Shown piece by piece: positions 1 to 8,248 of a stretch of 64,000 bases of DNA; positions within the stretch are counted from its first letter, which is position 1, and each line of letters opens with the position of its first letter. This stretch comes from Candidatus Pacearchaeota archaeon (GTDB lineage Archaea; Nanoarchaeota; Nanoarchaeia; Pacearchaeales; GW2011-AR1). The notes under the pieces were generated by a model that worked only from the letters and a program-made list of their open reading frames with translations, ran no database searches and had not been told where the DNA came from. Location of the stretch: NCBI GenBank assembly GCA_023228245.1, contig JALOBN010000005.1, forward strand, positions 32,490 through 96,489, in the 5' to 3' direction. A program made the position numbers and the translations under genes.

Positions 1-2862
1 ATCTAAAATCTGGTCGTCAACTTCTCCCGCATCAATTTTTGCATTTAAAACAAGTGGCGCATCTTGCGTTCCTCCTCGGTGTCCAGGTAAAAACTTTCTT
101 GAAAAATTTAACAATACATCTCCTAAAAGCATTATCGCAGCTTCATCACCGTCGCAGTCACGTCGAATTGCAGCGTGCATATATGGCGAAGCAAGTAATC
201 CTTGAGTATTTGAAAATCCAATAAATCTGCAAACAACTCCTGCACAATTATGTGGTGCCATGCAAACTCCGATTTGCCCTACGAGGTCTTCTCTTTTTTT
301 CAAATTGTAAATTGGTTTCATTTTATAAAATTCAGAAAAAAGTGAATCAACAAAATTGCAAACTTTCATAAAAACATCATCGGCTCTTTCATCCATCGAT
401 TCTGGAGAACTTGGAAGAATAACGTCGTGAGGCATCAATTCTAAAATTTGATTATCGTCAACCAAATCATTCCCGTAAATATCTTTATCATAACCAATCT
501 CTTTTAATTTCTCAACACTAACCAAAATTTCTTTTGGCTTAAATGCAGTAATCGGAAGTTCTGTTGCATCAAAACGAATCGTTCCATCTTTGTTAACTTG
601 CAAACCATAAATCGTCCTCAAAATCCCTTTCGCCATATTTTCTAAGTGATGTTCTGCCGAAGCTGTTCCACGAATTCCTTTAATTAATGGAGGAATTTCA
701 TTTTTAGAAAGTTTCAATTTTTCAAGAGCTTTATCAAAATAGTGCTTTATATCTAATTCAAAAGTTCTGAAAGGAACAACTCTATCATGTTCTTTGCAAG
801 CCACAACCGAACTTTTATCACAATCACGGCAATAAAAAAGTTTTTTTGTCGGAGAATTGCAATCCTCGCAAGTTGAATAAATTGTTTCTTTCTTACAGGT
901 TTCACAAAAATAAGTTGGAAACGTGCTCCAAACTTTACCGACGTCATACGCTGCTTGAACACTTCGTAATCTTCCCCCCTCACTTCCTATTGGAAAAAGA
1001 ATATTTGGACTTCCAATAAGTTTTCTTAACTTAGCTTTTTCTGGACGCCCCATTCTCGCACCAATAAAATCACCAGCCTTGTCTTTAATTAAATATTTTG
1101 AAACAGAATTAATAATTTCCAAAACAGGTTTATCTAAATTATATTTTTCTTCATCAACCAAATCAGAAAGAGAAATTTCTTTGCTCAAATTAAAATCAAT
1201 TCCAAGATTTGCTAATAAAGCTTGGCTGTTCGATTCAGTTAAAATAACATTTTCAATGGTGACTTCATGTTCAACGCCAAGAAGTTCTAAAGCTCTTTTA
1301 CCTACGCTGAATTTTTCCTGTTCGGTTTTATTATAAGGTAAAATTAATTTCTCATTAATTCGAGAATTCTTAAGCCAATTAATTAAACCAAGAAATTCTT
1401 CTTTTGAAATTTGTGTCCAATAAAAAATATATTCTGGGTAAAGTGGAATTTCAAAAAGTCTGCTAAGTTCTTCAGCCTTGTCAAAAGAAATTTCAATTTT
1501 ATTTAATTGTTTTTCATATTCAGAATCTTTTTGTTTCAAATCTAATTTCCACCATTCTTCAACGTAACCTGGTTTCATGAAAGTTGCATTTCTATTTGCA
1601 ATATCACTGAAAGGAAATAAAATATCTCCTAGATAAATTATTTCTTCGATGTCAGAATAAATTTTCTGTGCGTTCTCTTTTGTCTTTATTTTTCTAACAC
1701 TACCATTAAATAATTTTACAATCGGCCCGTCGACAGTATCACAAGAAGTAACAACGCAACCTTTCGTAGGTTTTTCAACTTTTAACTGTGTCCCCGTTGC
1801 AATAAAATTATCTGTAATTCCCATCGTCGCTGGATGCATTGAAGTTGCACTAAATCCAGAAACTCTACTTCTACCATAACGAACTCTAAAAGCACCAGAA
1901 CGAGAAGGATGTCCAAACACAGGACGCCCCGCAACTAAATCTTGAATATACGTCGGTGAAGAATCTGTTTTACCAACTTCTCTTTTCTCATGAATTTTAA
2001 CATACTCTTCCAAGAAATCAAAACCAGTAGATACAAATCCTTTTGATTTTGTCTCGTTCAGCAATCTCAAACCTTTTTTCGCTTTTTGTGCAAGCCCTTC
2101 TGAAAAAATTAAACACATTCCTCCTCGAATAAAATTTGTTTCAATTCTTGCCAGATTTTTATAATTAGAAACTTCTCTTTTTTCCGTAGGGTCACCAGCA
2201 ATTTGTATCGGAATATGTGCAGCAAGAAAAGCTGCTTCTTCTTCTGTCGGCAAATACTGCAAATTATTTATGTATTCATGATAATCATAATTTTCTGTAA
2301 CATATCTTTTCACTTCTTCTTCTGTCGGGTCATATTTTGCATAACCAAATAATTCACGAAGATAATCTATCAACATTAACACAACGCAACTCGCAGTCGT
2401 TCCAGCACTTCTAATTGGCCCTGAAAAATTTGCAATAAAATATTCTTTTCCGTCGCGAGTTTTTCCTAAATTTATTCCCGTGTAACCTTCAATCGGACTT
2501 GAAACAACACCCAGAGTTGTGTAAGAAAATCCAATTCTAATTCCAGCGTCGATGGCTTCTAATAAACTTGCAAACTTACAATATTTTTGTTTTGCAACTT
2601 CTTCAGCAATTCTAAAAGAAACAGCCATAGTTAATTTACCATATTCTTTTTCTAATTCTAAAATTCTTTCTGCAATTTTGCTTCCTTCCATCTGCGGATA
2701 AATTGTAGAAATTAATCCGACTACTTTTTCAGCAAGAGATTTTGCTAAAGGAATTTCAACTTTATTCACAGGATCAAAACCCATCGCTCTCGCTTCATTT
2801 GCAATTGCATAAATTTTCTTAACATCTTTTTCCAAATCTAAAAAATATTTTTCAGTGTTCAT
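1..2862 (-). CDS. polC: DNA polymerase D large (catalytic) subunit DP2, partial (C-terminus beyond window)
   Basis: Catalytic subunit of the archaeal replicative D-family polymerase, partner of DP1. All 954 codons in the window are open on the minus strand from ATG 2862. Family marks are the N-terminal GPIRSAGTT-type segment, FIGARMGRPEKAK, a zinc-binding stretch CETCKKE..CEDC..YCRDCD (about 820-910), and the catalytic acidic motif DCDGDE encoded at 142-159 (about residue 902), followed by HRGGTQDAPLV. The catalytic motif sits near its place in intein-free homologues, so no intein interrupts the visible part. A GAGG lies about 10 nt before the ATG. DP2 follows DP1 by 42 nt in a cdc6-DP1-DP2 order. 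The last part of the protein is outside the window. Confidence 0.96.
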   Translation of the reverse strand, partial: MNTEKYFLDLEKDVKKIYAIANEARAMGFDPVNKVEIPLAKSLAEKVVGLISTIYPQMEGSKIAERILELEKEYGKLTMAVSFRIAEEVAKQKYCKFASLLEAIDAGIRIGFSYTTLGVVSSPIEGYTGINLGKTRDGKEYFIANFSGPIRSAGTTASCVVLMLIDYLRELFGYAKYDPTEEEVKRYVTENYDYHEYINNLQYLPTEEEAAFLAAHIPIQIAGDPTEKREVSNYKNLARIETNFIRGGMCLIFSEGLAQKAKKGLRLLNETKSKGFVSTGFDFLEEYVKIHEKREVGKTDSSPTYIQDLVAGRPVFGHPSRSGAFRVRYGRSRVSGFSATSMHPATMGITDNFIATGTQLKVEKPTKGCVVTSCDTVDGPIVKLFNGSVRKIKTKENAQKIYSDIEEIIYLGDILFPFSDIANRNATFMKPGYVEEWWKLDLKQKDSEYEKQLNKIEISFDKAEELSRLFEIPLYPEYIFYWTQISKEEFLGLINWLKNSRINEKLILPYNKTEQEKFSVGKRALELLGVEHEVTIENVILTESNSQALLANLGIDFNLSKEISLSDLVDEEKYNLDKPVLEIINSVSKYLIKDKAGDFIGARMGRPEKAKLRKLIGSPNILFPIGSEGGRLRSVQAAYDVGKVWSTFPTYFCETCKKETIYSTCEDCNSPTKKLFYCRDCDKSSVVACKEHDRVVPFRTFELDIKHYFDKALEKLKLSKNEIPPLIKGIRGTASAEHHLENMAKGILRTIYGLQVNKDGTIRFDATELPITAFKPKEILVSVEKLKEIGYDKDIYGNDLVDDNQILELMPHDVILPSSPESMDERADDVFMKVCNFVDSLFSEFYKMKPIYNLKKREDLVGQIGVCMAPHNCAGVVCRFIGFSNTQGLLASPYMHAAIRRDCDGDEAAIMLLGDVLLNFSRKFLPGHRGGTQDAPLVLNAKIDAGEVDDQILD

Positions 2863-2904
2863 TATTCAAAACCTCGATTTTGAATTTGTGCTGAAAATTT
2901 ATTT

Positions 2905-4485
2905 TCAGTCATCTTCTTTCTCCTCAAAATCTAAAATCTTAATTGCACGAGTTTTAAGATTGAACATCGGAATTTTACAAAAGTCAGGTTCAGCTCCCAA
3001 CTTTTCTTCGTAAGCAGTTTTTCCCTCCCACGACGACGATGAAATCAGCAAAGTATTGCTGTAATAAGAAACCGCACTCTTATGTGTGTGTCCTGAGACA
3101 AAAATATCTGGAATTTTTTTAATCATTAAATGATCTTCTTCCGACGGATAATACTGAACAGAAGCATGTGCAGGAGCCAAATGCCGATTCTTCAAAAGAT
3201 AAGTCATAATTTTATCAGGAGATTTCATACTATCTGCAGAAATCAAAGAAGGAATAACATTTGCATAATAAGGATAAGAAAATCCATGATAAGTTAAAAC
3301 ATCCATCCCAGAAAAATCTTTTGTTGAACCAATATTTACCGTCGCTGGATTTCCAGTTAAAATAACATTTTTCAAATCATACAAACTCCAAGCATATCTT
3401 TCGTGAAAAAGTGGCTGTGGTTCCATCAAACGAACACCATCGTGATTTCCCGGAGAAATAATAATATTAATATCTTTTCTGATTTTTTTTAATTTTTCAG
3501 AAAGTGCAATAAATTGTTCTTCAATATCTTTAATCAGCAAATCTCTTTCCTGACTGGGATAATTTCCAACACCTGCAATCACATCACCGACGATAAAAAG
3601 ATATTTTATTTTTTCTGCTTCTGTAGAATTTGAAGATTTCCCATTCAGATAAGAAATAAATTTATCAAAACTATTTTCTAAAAATAATTTGCTTCCCAAA
3701 TGCAAGTCTCCCATAAAAACAGCAGATTCATCAACAGGGGATTTTTTTCTTTCAGGAAGATTCGCTTCGGGAAAAATAATATCATTCGCAAAAATTATTT
3801 CATTATTTCCAATTCCGTTAAAACCCAAAACCGAATCCAAGCAAATTTCATTCGCTTTTTCGTAAAGTTCTTTGTTATTTTGATTTACTAAAATTTTTAT
3901 CTTCCCAGTTATATCTTCAACTTCGAAAACTAAATTTTTATTTTTAGTAACAGATTTATCTGAAACAATTCCGATAATAGAAACATTCTGTCTTGTCGAA
4001 GATAATTTATTAATTGAAACGGGATTTTTTAGCGAAGCATTTCCTAAAAGAATTTTCTTAAATTCAGAAATTCTGCTTCTAAAATATTTTACAAAATCTT
4101 GAACTTCAATCTTTTTTGTATTGTTTAAAATCGTAGATAAAACTTTTACATTTCCAGAAATATTTTCTTCTTGAATTTGATGAGAAACTTCTTTGGAAAT
4201 TTCAATGCTTAATCCCAATTTTATTTTCAGTTTTTCAAGATTCTGCTGATTCTCTTTTGGCAACGTCATTAAAATCTGCGAAACTTTTTCCTTATTCTGA
4301 TTAAAAAGATTTTTCGTAATAATTCTCTGATTCGTCGTTTCCTTAATTCTTTCAATAATTAATTTTACAGATTCAACGTCGCTGGTTTCATTAAACAAAC
4401 CGAGAACTTCGTTATCTAACAAGAATCCTTTCTCTAAACAAAATCGTAATATTTCTGATGTATTCATTTTCAATCTTAATTTCAT
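2905..4485 (-). CDS. polB: DNA polymerase D small subunit DP1 (3'-5' exonuclease)
   Basis: Proofreading subunit of polymerase D, 526 aa. An N-terminal helical region is followed by an OB-fold around residues 165-235 and a C-terminal calcineurin-like phosphodiesterase domain. Metal-binding motifs are visible in order: FMGDLHLGS (about 255), VGDVIAG (about 295), SPGNHDG (about 346) and SGHTH (about 462). These match the Mre11-type nuclease fold of active archaeal DP1, so exonuclease activity is likely retained. The gene starts 13 nt after the cdc6 stop, and DP2 follows it. A second in-frame ATG six codons downstream (MNTSEI) is an alternative start; no clear Shine-Dalgarno decides between them. 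Confidence 0.95.
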   Translation of the reverse strand: MKLRLKMNTSEILRFCLEKGFLLDNEVLGLFNETSDVESVKLIIERIKETTNQRIITKNLFNQNKEKVSQILMTLPKENQQNLEKLKIKLGLSIEISKEVSHQIQEENISGNVKVLSTILNNTKKIEVQDFVKYFRSRISEFKKILLGNASLKNPVSINKLSSTRQNVSIIGIVSDKSVTKNKNLVFEVEDITGKIKILVNQNNKELYEKANEICLDSVLGFNGIGNNEIIFANDIIFPEANLPERKKSPVDESAVFMGDLHLGSKLFLENSFDKFISYLNGKSSNSTEAEKIKYLFIVGDVIAGVGNYPSQERDLLIKDIEEQFIALSEKLKKIRKDINIIISPGNHDGVRLMEPQPLFHERYAWSLYDLKNVILTGNPATVNIGSTKDFSGMDVLTYHGFSYPYYANVIPSLISADSMKSPDKIMTYLLKNRHLAPAHASVQYYPSEEDHLMIKKIPDIFVSGHTHKSAVSYYSNTLLISSSSWEGKTAYEEKLGAEPDFCKIPMFNLKTRAIKILDFEEKEDD

Positions 4486-4498
4486 TCTTTGAAGTGAA

Positions 4499-5710
4499 TT
4501 AAGTATAAGTTAAGGACTCGGAGATAATTTGTTTTACTTTCTCCATAATATCTTTTGTAATCGCAAGTTTAATTTCTCTCATTCGCCCACCGCGTCCTTT
4601 GGATATAACGTTAACAGTGATTATTCCAAGCATATCAAACTCTTGAATAATATCTGAAACTCTTCTCTGTGTTAAAATCTCTAATTTGTTCTTTATACAG
4701 ATTTCTCTATAGTAGTTGTATACTTCCCCTGTAAAAAGATGATCCTGTGGGTTTTTTTCAGAAAATTGAATAATCGCACTGAGTACAACCTGAAACTGTT
4801 TTGGCTCTGATTTGACAACATCCAAAATCTTGTCTCTTTCAATTTTATCGTTAGCTTCATCAAGATGTCTAAGAATGATTTTTTTTGAATTATCTCTTTC
4901 GGCAATTTCCCCCGCAATTCTCAGCAAGTCTAAAGCTCTTCGTGCATCTCCGTGTTCCCTAGCAGCCAACGCAGCACATTTAGCAATAACTCCGTCTTGC
5001 ATAACTCCTTCTTTGAAAACTTCTTCAGCTCTCTTCGTAAGAATCTCCTGAAGTTGCAAAGCATTATATGGCGGAAAAACAATTTCCTCTTCAGAAAGTG
5101 AACTCTTAACACGAGGATCAAGCTCATCGAGAAAAGTCAAATTATTACTAATCCCAACAAGGCAAATTTGAGATTTGCTTAATTCAGAATTTAACCTAGT
5201 AAGATTATACAAAAAATCATCAGAAATTTTCTTCGCAGTCTGGTCAATTTCATCAAGGATTAAAACAATTGTTTGCTTTTCAGAATCAATTGTATCAATA
5301 AACTTATCATAAACAGATTGTGTTGGAAGTCCAGTCGCAGGAACTTCTCCGCCAAATTTCTTAATCAATTCAGCAAGAATTCTATATTCTGTATCTGAAA
5401 CTTTTTTTAACTTGCAATTAAGGTATTCAATTCTCAAATTAAAATCAGCATCTTTCTTAACTCGTTTCATTAATTCATTTCTGACATATTGAATCGAAAG
5501 TGTTTTTCCTGTTCCAGTTTTACCATAAAGAAAAAGATTGCTCGTCCTGTCTCCACGCAAAATCGGTGCAAGAATCGACGCAATTTGTTTTATCTGCTTT
5601 CCCCTATGAGGAATATCTTCAGGTTGATAACTATTCTGCAACAAAGATTTATTTTTAAAAATCCCGTTGTTATCAAACGCTTCAAAAATTTTATCTAATT
5701 CAACACCCAT
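4499..5710 (-). CDS. cdc6: Orc1/Cdc6 replication initiator AAA+ ATPase
   Basis: Origin recognition and helicase-loading ATPase, 403 aa, the usual family length. Walker A GKTGTGKT lies at residues 63-70, Walker B LILDEID at about 150-156, a sensor-2 helix with GDARRALDLLRIAGEIA around 240, and a C-terminal winged-helix DNA-binding domain (about 310-400, RRVSDIIQEFDMLGIITV). The ATG is only 3 nt from the first ORB-like repeat of the probable origin, the classical archaeal cdc6-next-to-oriC arrangement. That repeat overlaps its upstream region, so autoregulation by Orc1 binding is plausible. It is the first gene of the cdc6-DP1-DP2 run. Confidence 0.96.
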   Translation of the reverse strand: MGVELDKIFEAFDNNGIFKNKSLLQNSYQPEDIPHRGKQIKQIASILAPILRGDRTSNLFLYGKTGTGKTLSIQYVRNELMKRVKKDADFNLRIEYLNCKLKKVSDTEYRILAELIKKFGGEVPATGLPTQSVYDKFIDTIDSEKQTIVLILDEIDQTAKKISDDFLYNLTRLNSELSKSQICLVGISNNLTFLDELDPRVKSSLSEEEIVFPPYNALQLQEILTKRAEEVFKEGVMQDGVIAKCAALAAREHGDARRALDLLRIAGEIAERDNSKKIILRHLDEANDKIERDKILDVVKSEPKQFQVVLSAIIQFSEKNPQDHLFTGEVYNYYREICIKNKLEILTQRRVSDIIQEFDMLGIITVNVISKGRGGRMREIKLAITKDIMEKVKQIISESLTYT

Positions 5711-5713
5711 TGT

Positions 5714-5742
5714 AACACCTACACGTTGATTTCGTGTGGAGA
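5714..5742 (-). repeat. ORB-like Orc1 binding repeat 1
   Basis: Minus-strand reading begins TCTCCACACGAAATCAACG and continues GTAGGTGTT. It shares the frame YTCCAnnnGAAAYCAAsGnGTnG with the two other copies and resembles the archaeal ORB consensus TTTCCACnGGAAACnAAGG. It ends 3 nt from the cdc6 start codon. Confidence 0.75.
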
Positions 5743-5811
5743 ATAATATATTTATGTTTTCTCCAACGATATTATTTTATTTAGTTATATAAACACTTAT
5801 CACTACTAAAA

Positions 5812-5840
5812 GAGAGCTACGCCTTGATTTCTTATGGAAA
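5812..5840 (-). repeat. ORB-like Orc1 binding repeat 2
   Basis: Minus-strand reading begins TTTCCATAAGAAATCAAGG and continues CGTAGCTCTC. It has the same orientation as repeat 1 and lies at the cdc6-proximal border of the AT-rich core. Confidence 0.75.
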
Positions 5841-6091
5841 CTGCTTTTTGAAAGGATTATATTTTAAATTAAAAAATAATTAACTTGAAAAGACTTTTTT
5901 AATTAAAGAAAAATTATTTTAATAGATTCTTTAAAACTTTAATAAATAGTTTAATTTTAGAATTAATAAATTAATTTAAATCTTTATTATCTTTCTTTTA
6001 TTATTATTATTATTATTATTATATACTATAATATATAAAATTTAATAAATAAAAGAAAAATTGAAAAAAATTCAAAATTCCTTTTTAAATA

Positions 6092-6120
6092 TTTCCAAGC
6101 GAAACCAAGGAGTGAGGGTC
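6092..6120 (+). repeat. ORB-like Orc1 binding repeat 3 (inverted)
   Basis: Plus-strand reading begins TTTCCAAGCGAAACCAAGG and continues AGTGAGGGTC. It is inverted relative to repeats 1 and 2, on the other side of the AT-rich core. Its GAAACCAAGG half is closest to the canonical ORB, including a following G-run. Confidence 0.78.
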
Positions 6121-6284
6121 ATAACTTAATTTTCTCTTTTTCCTTGTTAATTCTTATATTTCTTCTTTCTTTTTAATTAATAATAAACATTTACAAAAAA
6201 TTATTTATCACTTATTTCCTCATTATTTAATTAAATTAATTTATCAACTATATACTGTCAAATCTATTTAATTTTACAGAAAAG

Positions 6285-6293
6285 TTTATAAAT
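6285..6293 (+). promoter_or_regulatory. TATA box for the PRC-barrel gene
   Basis: TTTATAAAT, preceded by the purine-rich CAGAAAAG (BRE-like), lies 21-29 nt before ATG 6314. This spacing fits a leaderless archaeal transcript. Confidence 0.6.
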
Positions 6294-6313
6294 AATTTTC
6301 CTTTAAGATTTCA

Positions 6314-6574
6314 ATGCAAGGAAACAAAAACACATATACTTCTCTTATTGGAAAGATGATTGTAACAAAAGAAGGTAAAAGACTCGGTTTTGTTAAGGAT
6401 ATTACATTCGAAACTAAATCTGGAGAATTAATAAACCTAATTGTTAAAGATGCTACGCCTTACACTAAAAACTTAAATCTTGAAAGAACAAATGCAAATG
6501 ACTTACTTATCCCCTATAATTCAATTATCGCAATCGGCGACTTTGTAATTGTTTCAGAAGAAGATTTGATATAA
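6314..6574 (+). CDS. PRC-barrel domain protein
   Basis: An 86-aa single-domain protein. SLIGKMIVTKEGKRLGFVKDI is the typical beta-barrel opening (residue 10 on), with GELINLIVKD and a closing IPYNSIIAIGDFVIVSEE. PRC barrels occur in RNA-processing and photosynthetic-reaction-centre proteins; small stand-alone archaeal ones have no firm role. It has its own TATA box and is the first gene on the far side of the origin from cdc6. No transmembrane segment or signal is seen. The fold assignment is confident, the function unknown. Confidence 0.85.
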   Translation: MQGNKNTYTSLIGKMIVTKEGKRLGFVKDITFETKSGELINLIVKDATPYTKNLNLERTNANDLLIPYNSIIAIGDFVIVSEEDLI

Positions 6575-6618
6575 TTTTTTATACAAATATTTAAAAATCT
6601 AAATTTAATTTAACTAAA

Positions 6619-7044
6619 ATGAGACTAATCGGTTTTAATTTTACAAAAATACAAGCAGAGAGACTTAAAGAGAAAGCAGAATCAATCAAATTCGGTACAA
6701 AAATTAACATTTCTTCAATTGAGTCAATCGACTCAAATATGTTAAAAACTAAGGAAGAAATAGTAAAAGTAAACTTTAATTACATTTTATCTTACGAACC
6801 AGAATTTGCAAAGATTGAAATTTCAGGACATGCAATTTTGGCTTTAGATTCCAAGATAGCTAAAGAAGTTGTCAAGGGTTTCAAAGACAAAGGAACTTCT
6901 GACGAGTTCAGAGTTTTCATTTTAAACATTATATTAAGAAAAGTAAATATCAAAGCATTGCAGCTAGAGGAAGAGTTAAACCTTCCAAATCACTTGCCTT
7001 TAATTTCTCTAAACAAAGATAGTTTAAAAGAAAAGAAAGAATAA
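6619..7044 (+). CDS. Conserved hypothetical, possible SecB-like fold
   Basis: A 141-aa soluble protein, not assigned to a named family with certainty. It opens MRLIGFNFTKIQAER and has alternating beta strands with polar residues (VKVNFNYILSYEPEFAKIEISGHAILAL). It ends in a helix plus proline-rich strand (FRVFILNIILRKVNIKALQLEEELNLPNHLPLISL). That layout (beta sheet, long C-terminal helix, xLPxxxPL ending) recalls SecB-type export chaperones, but this is a pattern judgement only. An A/T-rich box around 6585-6595 precedes the ATG by about 26 nt. Confidence 0.7.
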   Translation: MRLIGFNFTKIQAERLKEKAESIKFGTKINISSIESIDSNMLKTKEEIVKVNFNYILSYEPEFAKIEISGHAILALDSKIAKEVVKGFKDKGTSDEFRVFILNIILRKVNIKALQLEEELNLPNHLPLISLNKDSLKEKKE

Positions 7045-7088
7045 TTGTTCTTCGCTAAGTTTAAAAAAATAGATTCTATTGTCTTGTT

Positions 7089-7367
7089 ATGAGAATTTCT
7101 GATGAAAAAAAAGAGAAAATTTACGAGCAGATTCTTGCATTATTATATTCTGTTTCACCCAAACCCCTTTTTACATTAAATATTGCAAAAGAGATTGCTC
7201 GCGACGAGGAATTCATAAAAATCTTGCTTTTGGATTTAAAGAAAAAAGAACTTGTTATTGAGATTAAGAAAAACCCACAAGGAATAGTTTACTTAAAACG
7301 ATCACGATGGAAACTAACAGATGAAGCTTATCAAGTTTACAAAAATCATCAAAAAAAGTTGGACTAA
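7089..7367 (+). CDS. Small winged-helix HTH protein
   Basis: A 92-aa protein reading as a wHTH. An N-terminal helix (EKKEKIYEQILALLYSVS) is followed by LFTLNIAKEIARDEEFIKILLLDLKKKELVIEIKKN (helix-turn-helix) and a wing GIVYLKRSRWKLTDEAYQVY. The last part is typical of archaeal MarR/ArsR-like regulators. No ligand-binding domain is present. It lies 44 nt after the preceding ORF with an A/T-rich box (GTTTAAAAAA) about 26 nt before its ATG, so it may be separately transcribed. The target is unknown. Confidence 0.72.
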   Translation: MRISDEKKEKIYEQILALLYSVSPKPLFTLNIAKEIARDEEFIKILLLDLKKKELVIEIKKNPQGIVYLKRSRWKLTDEAYQVYKNHQKKLD

Positions 7368-7409
7368 AATCACGCTTAAATTTTTATACTAATTATTTCT
7401 GAATATTTT

Positions 7410-8090
7410 ATGGATTATGTTAAAGATGCGTTTCAGAAAGTGAAGCAAGATATTGACTTTCTAAAAGAACAATTTTTTTCATTGAAAGAAATGTTGGAAA
7501 ATGCAAATAAAGATTTAATGAGTCTTAAAGAAACAACATTATTGCTTTCTTCTCAAATGCAAGAAATTGTTAAAAAAACGACAGATTCTATTCCAACAGA
7601 TAACCCCCAAATTCAGACAGTTCCAGCAGATATTCCAACAGATAATCTTCCTTTTAACCTTCAAAACACACAAAAATTACCCTTTTCCACTGGAAATGAA
7701 GGGGTTCCAGCAGACAGACAGACAGACCAGCAGACAGACAGACAGACAGTAAAGCCCTCATTAAAAGATGCTTTTGAGGTTCTAAACTCCCTTGATTCAA
7801 TTAAGAAAGAGATTCGAAATAAATTTAAGCGAATTACCGATCAAGAGTTTCTTGTCTTTTCTACAATTTATCAATTAACAGAAAACAAAGAATTTGTGGA
7901 TTATCGAGATCTTTCCATAAAATTGAACCTTACAGAAAGTTCTATTCGAGATTACGTAGGAAAACTTATAAAAAAAGGAATCCCCGTCGAAAAAACCAAA
8001 ATTAACAATAAAATCATCCAGCTCTCTATTTCTGAGAATCTTAAAAAAATTGCCCCCCTCCCCATCATTTTTCAATTAAGAGAACTATAA
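7410..8090 (+). CDS. Coiled-coil / variable linker / HTH protein
   Basis: A 226-aa protein of unknown function. Residues 1-60 form a coiled coil (KQDIDFLKEQFFSLKEMLENANKDL). Residues 65-115 are a low-complexity Pro/Thr/Asp/Gln linker whose end (DRQTDQQTDRQT) is encoded by CAGA tetranucleotide repeats. Residues 130-226 hold an HTH (ITDQEFLVFSTIYQLTE...YRDLSIKLNLTESSIRDYVGKLIKKGI), similar in layout to sigma-region-4/wHTH folds. It faces a gene of the same architecture (8249-8857). An ORB-like motif lies within its linker-coding DNA. The T-rich 158-bp gap to the convergent neighbour probably terminates both transcripts. Confidence 0.75.
   Translation: MDYVKDAFQKVKQDIDFLKEQFFSLKEMLENANKDLMSLKETTLLLSSQMQEIVKKTTDSIPTDNPQIQTVPADIPTDNLPFNLQNTQKLPFSTGNEGVPADRQTDQQTDRQTVKPSLKDAFEVLNSLDSIKKEIRNKFKRITDQEFLVFSTIYQLTENKEFVDYRDLSIKLNLTESSIRDYVGKLIKKGIPVEKTKINNKIIQLSISENLKKIAPLPIIFQLREL
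7684..7706 (+). repeat. ORB-like motif inside a coding region
   Basis: TTTCCACTGGAAATGAAGGG followed by GTT matches the canonical archaeal ORB (TTTCCACnGGAAACnAAGGGG) more closely than the three intergenic copies do. It lies about 1.6 kb from the origin on the side away from cdc6. It may be an extra Orc1 site or coincidence. Confidence 0.45.
7711..7749 (+). repeat. CAGA tetranucleotide repeats (coding)
   Basis: Two blocks of four CAGA units separated by C-CAG, within the linker of the 7410-8090 gene. They encode a DRQT/QQT repeat. Because the unit is 4 nt, slippage by one unit would shift the frame and remove the HTH domain. Confidence 0.85.
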
Positions 8091-8248
8091 TCCTATTTTT
8101 TCGGTTAAACGATTAACTACTACCCTCACTTTTAATCAAATTCTTTCTTTTATATCTGCTTTTTTACTATATCTCGTTTTTTATTTTTCCTCCTTTTTAT
8201 TTCCCCATTTTTAATTCTCTCTTTTTGAAATTTTCTTTGACCTTTAGT

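Larger units (their letters stand above)
5711..6313. other. oriC: Probable chromosomal replication origin (oriC)
   Basis: This 603-bp gene-free stretch directly upstream of cdc6 holds three related 29-nt ORB-like elements. Two are on the minus strand (5714-5742, 5812-5840) and one is inverted on the plus strand (6092-6120). Between the second and third lies about 250 bp of almost pure A/T, including an (ATT)n run near 6000-6022, suitable as the unwinding element. Known archaeal origins have this layout: Orc1 gene, inverted ORBs and an AT-rich core. From 6121 to about 6280 I see only A/T-rich sequence. The promoter of the next gene follows at 6285. Confidence 0.85.

Noticed and set aside
753..983. 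76-aa minus-strand ORF within DP2
   Set aside because: An alternative-frame shadow. The DP2 frame is open through this region and encodes its zinc-binding Cys cluster.
5990..6025. (ATT)n run as a CRISPR or satellite array
   Set aside because: A simple microsatellite of about eight units with no spacers. It is part of the AT-rich origin core.
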